From Nephrocerus scutellatus (taxonomy: Eukaryota; Arthropoda; Insecta; Diptera; Pipunculidae), in assembly GCA_947095585.1 (NCBI GenBank), contig OX352763.1, positions 105,751,908 through 105,815,907 on the forward strand: a DNA stretch of 64,000 nt, given 5' to 3'. Shown here piece by piece: positions 35,055-47,269 of this stretch. The first letter of the stretch is position 1. Each line of letters opens with the position of its first letter. Both the position numbers and the translations under genes were made by a program. Under the pieces are notes generated by a model. It searched no databases, was not told where the DNA came from, and saw nothing but the letters and a program-made list of their open reading frames with translations.

Positions 35055-35211
35055 CCTAAACTGAGGTAGGTAGGTCGTCGCCGTCTTACCGGGGGTCTAA
35101 AAGTGCGCCGTTATGCAGCCTAGACCTCACGAAATATTTCGCTTCTGAAATAAGCGTGAGTCTCTGACAATTGAGTTTGGGTTTACCTACCTACCTACCT
35201 ACCTAAACTGA
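35055..35211. mobile_element. Small repeat module flanked by 10-bp direct repeats
   Basis: CCTAAACTGA occurs at 35055-35064 and again at 35202-35211. Between them lies a 137-bp module that begins GGTAGGTAGGTCGTCGCCG and ends in a TACC tetranucleotide run (TTACCTACCTACCTACCTA). The direct repeats look like a target-site duplication; the tetranucleotide tail is like that of a small retroposon, though the GGTA/TACC ends are also weakly inverted. No A/B boxes found. Confidence 0.5.
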
Positions 35212-36415
35212 ACTTCAGTCCTAGTTTTGCTGTCGAGTTTCCGACTAGAGAAATTTGAAATGACGGAGGAGTATTGATACGTTTCGGCGTGACTCTATAA
35301 ACGGACGGGTCCAAGATAAAGACCGGAGTCGGTGCTGGTGTCTTCTCTGAAAAACTCATTCTGTCAAGGTCCAATAAGTCACCCGACTATTCTAGCTTCT
35401 TCCAGGCGGATATTTTGCCGATAAAAATCTATTTATTATTTATTTATTTATTTTTAAAGCTGGTGATTTTTAACAAAATATTGTATGTGTACCGATGTAA
35501 CTATTTTAAAAATGTTAAATATATTTTAAAATTTTTAAAAATGCATTTTAAAAAAGTATTGTATTCGATCGAAATAAACTGCTGTAAAAAATGTGTTTTA
35601 CAAATTCGTAGGCAGTGCTGCAATGCAACTTCTTGAATGCATACACAAAAAGCAGCAATCGTTGAAAACGCAAACTCCGCCTTGAAATACGATCGCTTCG
35701 AATGTCTTCCATCACGATTTTTTTATGCTCTCACACACATGCAAACTAAAGCGGAATTTATTTAACCAATTCATACACGACTTTTGTTACCAAAACTACA
35801 AATTCACCATGTTCAAATTAAACGAAATACATTAAGGCACACTCAAATAACTCTTCTTATAAGAACCACTCAAATATCTGACTCAGTTCGATATCTTTAA
35901 TTCTCCCAGTTTTTCGAGAGCGAGTCTCGCTAGAGATTACCAACTATGGTGAAGAAAATATGTCGAAACATTTCGCATAATTATTTTTTCTCCTTATGCG
36001 CACCAGAGTTTGTAGAACGAAAAGGGACAAATATATGTTTTTTGAGGGCGAATATTCTCCTCTTTAGACATAGTTGGTATGAAATGCATTAGAAAAGGGC
36101 GTTGCTATCTTCAATTGAACAGAAATAGTGAGTGCGAGAGAGTATTGTTGTGTTGAGTGTTTGATTTTTTTTTTTGCAAAACTGTCACAAAGTTTGGCAG
36201 CTGTACAGAGTCATTATTATGAACTGTGGTGAACCGCTGCTTCTTACTACTGTAACGACTAAAAATGTTAAAAATACAAAATGACGACGCGAGGTGTTTC
36301 ATTGCATGTGATCGGTTGATCGTGTTGATTTTTGAACAATAAAATATGCAATTTTACACATGAAACACGGAGTTAATTTATATTAAATAAAAATTCATTT
36401 CAATATACAAAATAT
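35212..36415. other. AT-rich DNA, nothing recognised
   Basis: Contains a TTTATTTATTTATTTATTTTT run near 35433. Frame 35415-35636 is AT-driven and unsupported. Confidence 0.35.
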
Positions 36416-36419
36416 GGAG

Positions 36420-36800
36420 AATAAAGAGATTCACTTTTTGGTTTCTTCTCTTAAGTTAATTTTTATTTTATCGTTGGTATCTACTATTTGGGGATTTTTT
36501 TTTAGTTTAGCATCTTCATATGGCTTTTGTGTGTTTTTGGTGATCTTAGAGTAAGCCCTTTTGTTTCTTTTTTGATGTTGATTTTTATTTTCTCGAACTG
36601 TTTCGTGATTTTTCTTTATTACTACATTTCCGTATTGGCTTTTGTATATGTTTTTGGAAATTTAAGGCTAAGCCGATGATTTATTTGTTGTTCCTTTTTG
36701 AAGATGATTTTTATTTTGCCCACCTATCGTTTGCTTTTTTTTTAGCTCAGCATCTTTACAAGCCATTTGTATGTTTTTCGCAATCAGAGATTTCTTTCAA
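36420..36800. repeat. ~122-bp diverged tandem repeat, three units
   Basis: Repeated landmarks: ATTTTTATTTT at about 36460, 36582, 36706 and TGGCTTTTGT..GTTTTTGG at about 36522, 36640, with a third, CATTTGTATGTTTTTCG, at about 36763; AGCATCTT recurs near 36509 and 36748. Period about 122 bp, identity low. T-rich on the plus strand. Confidence 0.6.
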
Positions 36801-37309
36801 TTATTCGTTTTTATTGAACAAATCCCTGTGTACCTTATTGCTCAGAACCGTTCAAAGATTCAAAATTTTTATAGGAAATAATTCCTGGACCGCTTTTCCA
36901 TTTAAAAAATGTAATATAGTCACGAGACGTATATACGAGACGTCGAAATAAAATAAATAAAATACGTTATGGTAGATATGTGTCTTCATTCCGTATTTTT
37001 CCCAACTAAAGTAGGTTTTTTTACTGAGCCAATTGATGTAGATATCAAGAACGTCCATAATGCACTCTGTTAGCGATATGTGATTTTAGTTTCTTTAAAC
37101 TCTAACTAGGAGCGTTTAAAAATTCTTTAAATTTACATTTAAGCTGTTTCCGAAACGAAGACTTATTTGTGGAACCTTACTTATTCAAATAATTCTTCTA
37201 ACGAGGTGACTTATTTCATTACTCTGTATTGCAAAAAAAATCTAATTTGGTTTTCCAAATTACAAAGATGTGTGACAATGACACAATTTTCAATTTGATT
37301 TTGTTCTCA

Positions 37310-37460
37310 CAGTACGTGAAATGGACACCTCTCTTAAACGGACATCGCTCTTTAACGGAAAAATTCATTCAATCCCGAATTTACCCCATACAATTTACAT
37401 GGAAGCATGTCCCTATTGAACGGACTTTCTCCTGTCAGTGTCAGCGTTCCATACACACTT
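37310..37460. mobile_element. Possible pogo-like element end
   Basis: AATGGACACCTCTCTTAAAC, GGACATCGCTCTTTAACGG and TCCCTATTGAACGGACTTTC are the kind of repeated ACGGACA words found near the ends of pogo/Tigger-type transposons. No transposase, no clear TIR pair. The stretch 36801-37309 around it shows nothing else. Confidence 0.35.
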
Positions 37461-37789
37461 CATGAGAAACATATTCCCATGGCCGGCCAAAATACTGATG
37501 CTATAAACCATTATTAGCTTAAGCTACCGTTAATTCTTTATTTACGTCGCAGACAGTTTGCGGAATTTTTTTTTATTCCATATGATGATCATGCATTTTG
37601 GAGCTTGCAGCCACAGTTGTATGGAAAAGTATGTTTCCAAGAAAAAAGAGTAGAGCACTCTATTATCAAGAAGAGAGCTCCAGTTAACATTTATGTGGTT
37701 TATGTTGACACCTGGTTTGTTCTTTTCACCGGTATTCTTAAAAAAATAGTTTATGCCATTAACTATTTCAAAGTCATCGGATGCTAGGT

Positions 37790-37905
37790 TCTCACCGAAT
37801 ACAAATTTTATAAAATTTACCCGATTTTATTCAAACTGCACATTGTGTATTCCCAATTAGAGAATTTACACGAAAAATTTTAATTTTTATGGGCTTTTTA
37901 TTTCT
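37790..37905 (+). repeat. TR1 end fragment
   Basis: TACAAATTTTATAAAATTTA, CCCGATTTTATTCAAACTGC, CCCAATTAGAGAATTTACAC and TTTTTATGGGC are the last unit and right end of TR1. Confidence 0.75.
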
Positions 37906-37909
37906 TAGG

Positions 37910-39100
37910 GTTAAACCCGTTATCACTGAATTTTAGCTTGTAGTATGATTCTTTTTGTTTTTATATCCAATTTCGTTTTTTATAAATATTTTTTTTTACG
38001 GATGTAATGTGAAATCTATTTTTGTATTTCGAATAGAAGTTATTTTTATTTCTAATACATTAGCATAAGGAATCGGTCATCCAGGGTTTTATCTTGTAGA
38101 GACTGTGTTGTTGTCTCTTCTGTTGGCAAGCCCTAACATGATTTGAGATAGTATTTTTAAAGATTCACAAATGCATCTGAAGGTAGATAGGAATTTTACA
38201 TAAGATCTAGTTCTCCTGGGAAAGCTATCTGTTGTCAATTGTCAAATTCTATTTTATGGAAGATTGTGGTCTTCTGTGTTTGAATGAGGCATAGTTGCTG
38301 TTTGGCTATTAAGAAGATCATGGAAGGATACCGCCCAAGCAAAATGGTCACTTGTATCCCATTCAAGTATAGAAACGGTTGGAGTTTACGTTTATATATC
38401 GTACGGAGAAAAATGTGGTCTATATGTGCTTTGATACATGATCTGATGATCAAGATGTTCAGAAAAATAGAACATTTTGTTGGTTGAATGAAACCCTACA
38501 AGTTTAAAATTTTGACGCACACAATTTAAAGCGGCCTTAGGGGCATTTATTGCACGCCAGCATGAGGAAGAGCTCTATTCAGATCTATAAGATAAATACC
38601 ATGCCTAAGACGAAGCAGACTTGTAAATGCTGACACAATTTAAAAATGTATCTCTCTTCGAAATTTCCTTTTCGAGGCTGTAGAGCTAAATTTAAGGATA
38701 ATACCGAAGTAAATACGTAGCAGAATAAAAAATATTAACATTTTTTGGCATTTGTATAAAACTCAACTTTCAATCTATTACAAAACAATCGTTTTTAATG
38801 CCCATGCCTTATACCGGAGTTACATTCTGGGATATTGGAAGGTGGGCTAATATTGCACGTATGCCGTTAGATGTACTGTTCGTGCACAGATGAATTAACG
38901 TACTTTCCGTTTGTGCATTTCTGCACAGCAGAGAACTCTACTCTCTGCGCCCAGCGGGCTGTTAGATAAATTACACGCAAGTAGGAATGTGCGATGTGCC
39001 CACTAGAAGACTAGGTTATTGGGTTAGGCTGGTCTATTATATCTGCAACAAAATAGTTTTCCAAAAAACACCCATAAAAACAACAAGGAACACGAAAAGC
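37910..39100. other. Mostly unrecognised DNA
   Basis: A minus-strand frame at 38235-38453 contains HIDHIFLRTIYKRK, faintly like the IDHIF box at the end of retrotransposon endonucleases; if real, it would be a continuation of the endonuclease fragment that stops at 39107. Not strong enough to call as a gene. Confidence 0.3.
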
Positions 39101-39106
39101 ACTTCG

Positions 39107-39709
39107 TCAATCGAACGCCCAACACGATTTAGAAGTAGTGGTTACTCTGGTAGGTACATTGATTAAAGAGTGAAAGCCCGAAGACGAAAGCATTAATAGA
39201 TAATCATCACAGCTCGAAGATAAAACCAATAAATTCAGATTGATATCACCAACAATACAAATATTTGAACCATTTATAGCATTCAATAGAGCTTCAATAT
39301 CATGTAGAAAGATGTTAGTTTGAATTGACTGGAGACGATATATACAGACAATATTTAATTTTTTGAATAAAGTAACTTCCACTGTGGTCAAATACACAGG
39401 AATATTTATAATATCGACGTTCTTTCGTGTCCTATCTAGCAAAATAATGCAGCTGAAAGGTGAAAAATACTTTGTTGGTAAAATGTCTATAGAAAGGGTA
39501 ACATTGAAGATCGATAAAAATCTTATTGTGGCATATGCGGATGTAGGTTTCTTCCAAAACCAGCCACGGACCGTTTCTGATCTAGAAGACACAGAAGATG
39601 AAGTAGCTGTTCCATGAGAGACAATGCTTGTAAATTGCAAAGAAGCACTAAAAATAGTAAACGCTTTGAAGGAATTTTCAAAACATCGGGAAGACCAACG
39701 AGATGTCAA
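39107..39709 (-). pseudogene. Non-LTR retrotransposon APE-type endonuclease fragment
   Basis: A 200-codon open minus-strand frame. Its second half is a recognisable endonuclease: NIVCIYRLQSIQTNIFLHDI, ALLNAINGSNICIVGDINLN (the GD-x-N box; N at the second position is the conserved catalytic-site motif), DDYLLMLSSSGFHSLINVPT, RVTTTSKSC. This nicks target DNA to prime reverse transcription. The frame stops just after TSKSC, where the conserved SCIDHIF motif should continue, so it is truncated. The first half (from about 39709 to 39450) is less typical. It starts close to RTE-like family D at 39770. Confidence 0.7.
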
Positions 39710-39769
39710 AATAGGTTCAGAGTTGCAATTTCAAGAAATTGTTTCTTCCTCTTAAATCCTTTCACCCCT

Positions 39770-41850
39770 CGAGGGGCATAGGGCCTCAACAACGCCTACG
39801 CGCCATCTTGTTCTGTTTTCTGCAACGCGTTTGAGCTGCCTTCAACTCATTCCCAAGGACCCTGCTTTCTCCTCGACTGTTTTGCGCCACGTACTCCTAG
39901 GACGTCCCGCTGTGCTACCTGCCTGTGTGAGCGGGTTCCACTGCATGGCTTATTTCGCAATGGAGTTGTCGTGGCGCCGTAGTGTGTGTCCAATCCACTG
40001 CGACTTTCTCCTTTGTACATTAACGTCTATAGGTTCTTGGCCCGTTCTCCGATGAAGTTCCTGGTTGGATATATAATTGGGCCAGAAGATCCTCAAGATG
40101 ATACGTAGGCATTTGTTTACGAAAGATTGCAGCTTGCGCGTGGTAGTGGTATCCACCTTCCAAGTACAGCCCCCATACAACAGTACTGAATCGACGTTGA
40201 TGCAGAACAGTCGAAGCTTAGTTATTAAGCTGAAAACATTGCTTCTCCAGACTTTGGATAGTATTTCGAACGCAGTCCTCCGATTTTGCTGCACACATAC
40301 ATTTAGGTGCCACCGCATTCAGCCGAGACCACACTTCTTAGATATAGAAAGTTGTTACCTTTTTCGACTACTTGTCCAGCAATGTTGAGCTTAGAGCGGG
40401 ATGTGTTAGAAGTGTTTAGGGCATTTCTTTTGGCAGTGTTTATCTTGAGCGCCACTTTGCTTGCTTCGGTTTCTAGATTTTGGGTCATGATATGAAGGTC
40501 CATTTTCCGATGTGAGAGCAGGCAAACAACATCAGCGTAGTCCAGGTGTTTAAGGTAAAATGTCACAGTCCATCGAATTCCAGTGATACCTACCGTCAGT
40601 GCTGCACGGAGTACATCGCTGATGACCACCAGGAATAACAGCGGTGATAGTATGCACCCCTGACGAACTCCACTTTGGACTTCAATTTCCTCGGACACCT
40701 TACCGTTGTGTAGGACGTGACATTTACTTCCCTCGTATGTAGCTTTGATAATAGCTATAAGTTTTTCTGTGATACCCCTCCTGCGCATGCCCAACCAGGT
40801 GTAAGCTGCAGCAGTAGAGAGCCTTCTCGAAGTCGATGAATAGTAGATGTAGCGGAGATCTGTACTCGAGGCATTGATCTATTATTATCCGCAAGGTGTA
40901 TATGTGATCGATGCAAGAGCGAAAGCCTGCCTGTTCGATGTCGAGAGTTTAATCTAAATGCTCCTTTACGCGTTCTAATATGGTTCTAGCTATTATATTG
41001 GCTACGGCCGATAAAACGCATATACCTCTCCAGTTTCCACATTCCATCAGATTTCGCATTTTTGGCAGCTTGATGATCATCCCTCTTTTCCAACCCTTGG
41101 GGAAATTTATCATTTCCCCACGCTCTCCGTAAGATCGACTGCAAATGTTCAGCCGATGTGTTTGGCGCCGCTTGGAATATATCGGCAGAGATGCCGTTAA
41201 TACATACCCACCGCTTTATTTTTCTTTAGATACTTGATTGCTGCAGTTATTTCGATTTTATTGGGAGGTCCAGTGCGAATTCGGGAATTTATCTCTTCGG
41301 AAGATTTATTAGCGCTCGAGATCATATCACCATCGTCTAAGTGGTTAAGGACTGTAACGAAATATTCTCTCCATATAGTGAGCTGCTCCTCATCCGACAT
41401 CAGAAGGTCACACTCTAAACTCTTCACTGGAAGTTGTTTGGAGCTCCGACCACCATCAAGCTCCTTGGTGATGTTATAGACAGTCCTGCTGTCACCCCTT
41501 CTTGTTGCTTATTCGGCCATTGAGGCAAGTGAATTGATGTACTGTCGTTTATCCCGTCTTACACTACGCTGGGCTTCTTGCTCGTTACTCTCTACTGCTG
41601 AGGATGCTGCAATTTGTGCCTTGATTGCTTTAAGCTCATCTATCCGTCTCTAAGTGTCTACCGAAAAGCATATTCGGTGAGTATTCCGCCTTTTATTCCA
41701 TTCCAGTTGTCGTCCAAGTTCTCCTGCGGTATGATGTTTATTATTTCTTCTTCTAAGGCAAGATGGTCCCTATATTTGACGCTATTCCGTATAAAAGCTA
41801 ACATAAGATGGCACACCAAAGCACACTTTTGGAATTTTTTCAACTAATAC
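39770..41850 (-). pseudogene. RTE-like retrotransposon family D, best copy
   Basis: Minus strand, nearly colinear: DNWNGIKGGILTEYAF (41670), SDEEQLTIWREYFVTVLNHL (41380) and AAIKYLKKNKAVG (RT motif 0, 41220), then WRGICVLSAVANIIARTILE (41020), DIEQAGFRSCIDHIYTLRII (40930), LHLLFIDFEKA (first catalytic D, 40845), RRRGITEKLIAIIKATYEGS (40760), VQSGVRQGCILSPLLFLVVI (40660), LDYADVVCLLSHRKMDL (catalytic YADV, 40530), then VLLYGGCTWKV (40180) and RRTGQEPIDVNVQRRKSQWI (40030). The RT core is broken by only a few frameshifts or stops (about 40810, 40310, 41200). Endonuclease is missing (5' truncation). Older copy at 20010-20840. Confidence 0.88.
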
Positions 41851-42094
41851 ACAGTTGTTACTGAAATGATTTCCTACAATATTAATATATATTCATGTGT
41901 AACACGTATATTTATATATTATTTATCATATTTGTCTCTTTTCTTTTCTTTTGGTCTTGAAATTAATTATTGTTTCCTTTTATTGCAATAAAATCCAAAA
42001 ATATTCAAGATACATAGTATGCACATACATATATTTTTTATTTCTGTTAAGAGCACCTTTATTAACCGGAAAGGTTTTTACAACCCCGTGAGTG

Positions 42095-42505
42095 TCGGGG
42101 TAATGGAGACTTCACTGTATGTGGAAACAATTCGGACGATTTTACTGACGTAAATGGCGGCAAATAAGTCAATAAGTCTGAAACAATTTTTCGTTTCGGA
42201 AGCAGCCCTATAGAACTATAAAAATATTTAAAATATTAAAATACATAGCAATAAGACTGTGAGAAATAGAAAATAAAGGCAGCGTCTATATTCTTCTTCT
42301 ATCATAATATAGGCACTGTCTTTATTTTCTATTTCTCTCAGACATGTCTTATTGCTATTTTAATATTTTAAATATTTTTATAATTTTAAAGCTGCCTACG
42401 AAACAAAAAATTATTTCAGACTTATTGACTTATTTGCCGCCATCAAAAAAGTCAGTAAAATCGACTGAACTGCTTTCATATAACAGTGAAATCTTCAATA
42501 GCGTA
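42095..42505. repeat. Long inverted repeat (fold-back/MITE-like)
   Basis: Left arm from about 42095 and right arm to about 42505 are reverse complements over roughly 190 bp each, around a loop of about 14 bp near 42295. Matching pairs: CGATTTTACTGACG (42137) with GTCAGTAAAATCG (42451-42463); GGCGGCAAATAAGTCAATAA with TTATTGACTTATTTGCCGCC; AGAAATAGAAAATAAAG with CTTTATTTTCTATTTCT. Arms differ by scattered substitutions and small indels. Transcription across it would give a long hairpin RNA. The outer part (TTATTAACCGGAAAGG at 42058, GGAGACTTCACTGTATG) is like a pogo-type transposon end. Confidence 0.8.
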
Positions 42506-43129
42506 TACATTATAACTGCAGATATGTATTCATTCATCTAAAAAAGTTTTTAATTTGTCAGAAAACTTAACTAAACTTCGTATACATTAACAGACATAAG
42601 CCAATCAGACATTCCTTACAGAACACAGGACGAAAAGACGCTGAAATTCCTTGTCAATAAAGGAGCTAACAAAGTTTATCAAACAAAATATATGTGTTCC
42701 ATGTATAGATTCCACGGTATTCTCAATCATCTTACTACACAAATCCTGACTGAGAAAATTTCTCCGATTTTCTGACAGTCTTTTCTATTAATTTCACACA
42801 AATCCTCACTGAATTTCTACTCAGATAATTTCATCGAGTTTCTAGAGACCATACTTTTTTTGGACGACTTCTACAGCCTTTTACAGCTCTCAGATAGCCC
42901 ACTATCCCATTTTCACATTGAATACAAAAATCCTCAACTAAGCAGAATCTGAATAATTACCTCTATTACACCACACTTGCATCCATTTTTTTCGGATTCG
43001 GAATAAACTATGGGCTATTGAGTGACAATATAATTAGCATGGCAATGCTCTTCTCCAACTATATAATCAAGAATTTCCAATTGAGTTATATATGTATTAG
43101 TGCTCGATAGTCACCACGGGGGAAATGCG

Positions 43130-44700
43130 AATGCATGACTCTCGTCAACTTTACAACATTCTACCAAAAGCCAATGCAGAACACTCAATTGAGTGTATGC
43201 CACGTGCTTCTTGCCTTATTCACATTTCCCCAAGCACACTTATATCTTTTTCTATATAACTCTCTTATTCGACACAATCGCCATTACAGTAGAGCGCTGC
43301 TCCACTTTCAATGGTTTGCTTCAAGTCGTGAAGTTTTGGTGAAATTCACCCTGCATTTATAGTTGAATATAGTTGATGGCTTCCATGGTGTTGAGCGCAA
43401 TTGCGTTTTGTTGGCGGAGTATTACTTCTCTTTTAATCACTCGGCAAACACAGCGCCATCTCCGATGACGTTCGACGTGGCTGTGTTTACGCGACACCAA
43501 CGAGCGATGTTTTTTTTGCACTAGTGTGCTGCTGATGCGCTGTCACTGACAGGCGGAAAAAAGAATGCTTTCTTACACCTCCGCCCACTGTGAGCAACTA
43601 CACAAACAACAATGAAGGAAAATAAAATCTCATATCTTATATCAGGTATACACGGAGAGGGAAACACTGTTCGAATTCGAATTTATTCGTTCTGCGAGAA
43701 GAATCGTTTTTCCTTCTGCTCTGATGCTGCTTGCTTGATCTCTTGGTGTTGCAACAGCCGCCTATGCGCACTGCTGCCAATGATGGTCTCTGGCTTTGCA
43801 CGGGTTTTTTCTTCTTCTTGTTCTTCTTCTTTTATTTTATCTTTCGTCTTATTGTATCGTCAGCGTGTCGCGCTTATCATCATCATCGCCGTCATCGTCG
43901 TCGTCGTGTTGCTGCCGTAGCTTTTTCTGCTTTGGCTGTTTCGAGACGGGATTTGATTTGCACATCAATGGTTGGTGGAGCTCTAACACTGCTGCCGCTG
44001 TATATGGTGGAGCAAGCTTTAGCTTTGCGTTTTTGCACAACGTCGCTTAAAAAACACAAGAGATTTTGGCTTCTCTAGGTGTGGAAGTGTTGATTTGCAG
44101 AGAAAACAAAACGCAGCGATCGCCGCCGCCGCAGCGTCAAAGTCGAAGCAACAATAATCCGAAAATCCTAGACAGATAGAAATAGACGGTCAATCGTCAG
44201 AGAAGCAGACGTGGTGTGTCAGTCAGTCTTGCTTGCGCGACATTTCATTATACCTAGGTACCTATACTGTGTATGCGTGTTAACTGTGTCGCCGCAGCCG
44301 CCGCCTTCGCCAGCACCATCATCGCCATCGCCATCGCCACCGTCACCGACGTCATTTGTAATTTCGTGTCGAGCGAGGTTTTTTGTTTGTTCGTTCGTTC
44401 GTTCGTTGATGACCCCATGCGACATTTTCGCGGTTCGCAGTGATTTTCTGGATTCGTTGTCGTCTGTTGGATTTGCCGACGGGTCGTGTTTTTCTTGTGT
44501 TTCTCGCGAGATTTTTGTCGACAAAGGCTTTCGCAAATTTTTTTCTTGTGCTGACAATTTACCAAAGCAAGTGTTGCATTTTGTCGTTTTAAGTGAGAAA
44601 TCCTTTCATCAATCGATACACAAAGTGTGCGATGTGCGAAAAATTTCCTTTATTAAAAGTTGAGAAGAAATTTTTGAAATTATTGTTAAAATATTGACGG
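43130..44700. other. Unique non-coding DNA with triplet repeats
   Basis: Contains CATCATCATCGCCGTCATCG (43877), CGCCGCCGCCGCAGCG (44121), CATCGCCATCGCCATCGCC (44320) and a GTTCGTTCGTTCGTTCG run (44390). Plus-strand frames 43731-44078 and 44211-44663 lie over these repeats and show no domain. GC-rich CG-containing stretch 44080-44560 followed by AT-rich DNA has the look of an insect promoter/5' UTR region, but I found no convincing initiator-plus-downstream element pair. Confidence 0.4.
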
Positions 44701-46490
44701 GAAGTTTTTAAAATTGATATTCAAATATTGAATATAATTTTAAGATTGTTATAGAAATTGATAAGAAATTATTGATATTGAAATATTGACGGAAAAATTA
44801 TGAAATTTTTATTACGGTAAAATCCTGATATTGATATCGAAATACATATTAAAATAATGTAAAAAATTTTCAAATAGATAGATTTTACAATACTGAGTAG
44901 AAAATAATAAAAAAAAAGAAGTTTCAAAAACAAAATTTACAGTGACAAGTGAAAAAGAATTAATAAAGATTAAAAAAAATTGTTTCAATAACAAATTTGA
45001 AGTATTTTGAGAATATCATCGAAAAATAGTGGCGAGTGCAAATCATATCTAAATAACTAGATATAGAAATCTGTAGAAAAAAGGGATAATAATCCGAATT
45101 GCAGTTGCATTAAACAATAAACAACTCTTACTGGATAACAAAGCAGAAAGGAGCCATCTGTCAGCTGTGTGTACTCCTGGTTTGTATCTCAAAACAGTGC
45201 GAGTTACGATTTCGGTCCCATACCTACTTCGAATAAGCTCTATGTATGGTATGTATCCAGTTTGCTTCAGCCTCAACTGTCCGCTCATCTAAAATCACAT
45301 CTTAGTCTGTTTTATACCCACAGTTCACTGTCCAAGTTGGGATCGCTCATTGAATTGACTGAAGGCTTCAAAACTTTAATATTTTGAGGACTGATAATGA
45401 TGAGCGAAAAGCAAACCTTAAACAAAATGATTGCGTGATGGAGACGCTGAAATTTAAATCTTTTTACTATATACTGTGATACCCTATGTGTTGCGCGATG
45501 CGTTTAAAGTTTTTTTTTTGAGTCAGTAGATATTTAAGTCTTTTTAATGATGGCCCTAAAACGAACTTTTTTTTAAATTAAAGAACTATAATCAGAAGGG
45601 GAGGGTATACCAATAATGTGTGTTATTGGAATACAAAAATATCCTTAACGTATTAATATATGCTTCAGAGAAAAATGAAGAAGCGAAAAGATTTGTTAGT
45701 TTTTTTTATCTCGCAAGAAAGCTTAAAAATTTACTCAAAATGTAATATAAAGTGTAAAATTTGTTAATACTTGGAACTACATTCAACTACGTTGAAGTAC
45801 TTAAGTACTTGTAACTTTGTGCAAATTATTACAACTTCTTGTAAGTACATGCTGTATGTTACTAAAAAAATTGTTTTCTTTTCAAAAATGTTTATTATTG
45901 AATTTAAAGTGAGGAGTCGTTGGTTCTACTGAGTCAATTGCTGGAGACATGTAGGGACGGTGGTTGCCGTATGCATGACATATGCGACTCAAGTCTATGT
46001 TCGATTTTTTAAGATGGTCTTTCAATTTTTCAGTTTAAAAATGCTTTGAAGTTAGCAACAGTTATAGAGGTTAAGCAAACCTTTCAAAAGCTATATACCT
46101 ATAAAACGATTTGTTAGCCTTATAAAGATGTGTATGGATATGGATTCGAAGTCCGATTCGAAAATTAATCATGTGATTTAATCCTGGAAAATTAAAGAGA
46201 GCTCATAATCAGCTGGTCTTCAATCAAGCTATAGAACATCAAATGCCGGACAAGTAAACATCCGATGGGTGTATTTTTTAAGCCCGATAGAGCTTGAATT
46301 TGTCTAAAATACAAATACAAAATATTAAGTTTTAATCAAATTGTTTCCTCTATTCGAAAGACCAATATATGGTATTAAAATTTAAAATTTAGTTTTGGGA
46401 TATTGCCACTGCAGCTGCCATTGACGAAGCGCATTCTGGACGTCCAATTTTGGGCCAATTGGCCGCCGTATATCACAAAAACACGAACAA
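44700..46490. other. AT-rich DNA
   Basis: 44650-44860 contains repeated ATTGATATTGAAATATTGACGG-like words in irregular order. A perfect 16-bp palindrome AAGTACTTAAGTACTT lies at 45795-45810. No gene or element motif. Confidence 0.4.
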
Positions 46491-46499
46491 TTTTGGCCT

Positions 46500-46870
46500 A
46501 CAAGGCGTCAATTGTTGCTGAAATATTAGCATAAACTAGCGACTTGACTTGGCTCCACAGAAAATAGTCAAAAGGTGTGAAATCGCACGACCATGAAAGC
46601 CAATTGACGGGTCGATTTCTTGCAATTAACTTATCGGCAAATTTTGATTTCAATAAGTCGATGGTTACCACCATCCTCGTCCCGATTAATGTCATCCATA
46701 ATTTCAAACAAAAAATCATTGAACAATGTCCGATGATGCCACAAGCGTGTAAACCACACCAAACGGTGCATTTTGCTTGATGTAATGGTCTCACTGCATA
46801 TGTGACAATTTTGCTTATAAACAGCAAAAAATTAGCTTCATCGCTTAATACGCATTCGACTGAATTGGAA
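46500..46870 (-). pseudogene. Mariner-like transposase relic 1
   Basis: Minus strand: SDEA-x-F-like text at about 46850 (first catalytic D box), then CTVWCGLHACGIIGH, and after an internal deletion NWLSWSCDFTPFDYFLWSQV, KSLVYANISATIDAL. The DFTPFDYFLW box is the third catalytic-D motif of mariner-type transposases. The second D box (QQDGA type) has been lost. No TIRs identified. Not the same sequence as the 17.2-kb element, but probably a related Tc1/mariner family. Confidence 0.7.
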
Positions 46871-47269
46871 AGTAAATTTGGTAGCGTGGTTAAAGCATAA
46901 CTCTATTCATAAATAGTTTGCCAGGTTATAATAATAATAAATTTCAAAAGTGAGCGTAGTATGATAGCTTATTTCATAATTAACCCTTCAGTAAGTTCTA
47001 TCTAAGAAAAAAAAATACACTTTATCTAGTTCGGGCGAAAAACTGTACGCAAATGTAACTGCCAGAAAATGCTATGTTTGTATATTGGATTAGCAGACCT
47101 GCCCCGCTCTTAGCTCGAGCACATTTAAAAAACTTAATTTGTTTACAATTTTAAAATCATATTATACCTATAATTGTATTTATTCGGAAGCCTCATCTAT
47201 GCGTAAATGACATTAAAAGAAACTCTATTTTCGGGTAAAGGTACATGGTGGACAGAAAGTTACCATCCC

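Noticed and set aside
44211..44663. 150-codon frame and possible promoter (TCAGTCAGTC at 44219)
   Set aside because: Frame covers CGCC/GTTC simple repeats; no matching downstream promoter element at the expected distance from either initiator-like A, and no TATA box.
45795..45810. Perfect 16-bp palindrome AAGTACTTAAGTACTT as an operator
   Set aside because: Isolated, AT-rich, no neighbouring gene; expected by chance or slippage in such DNA.
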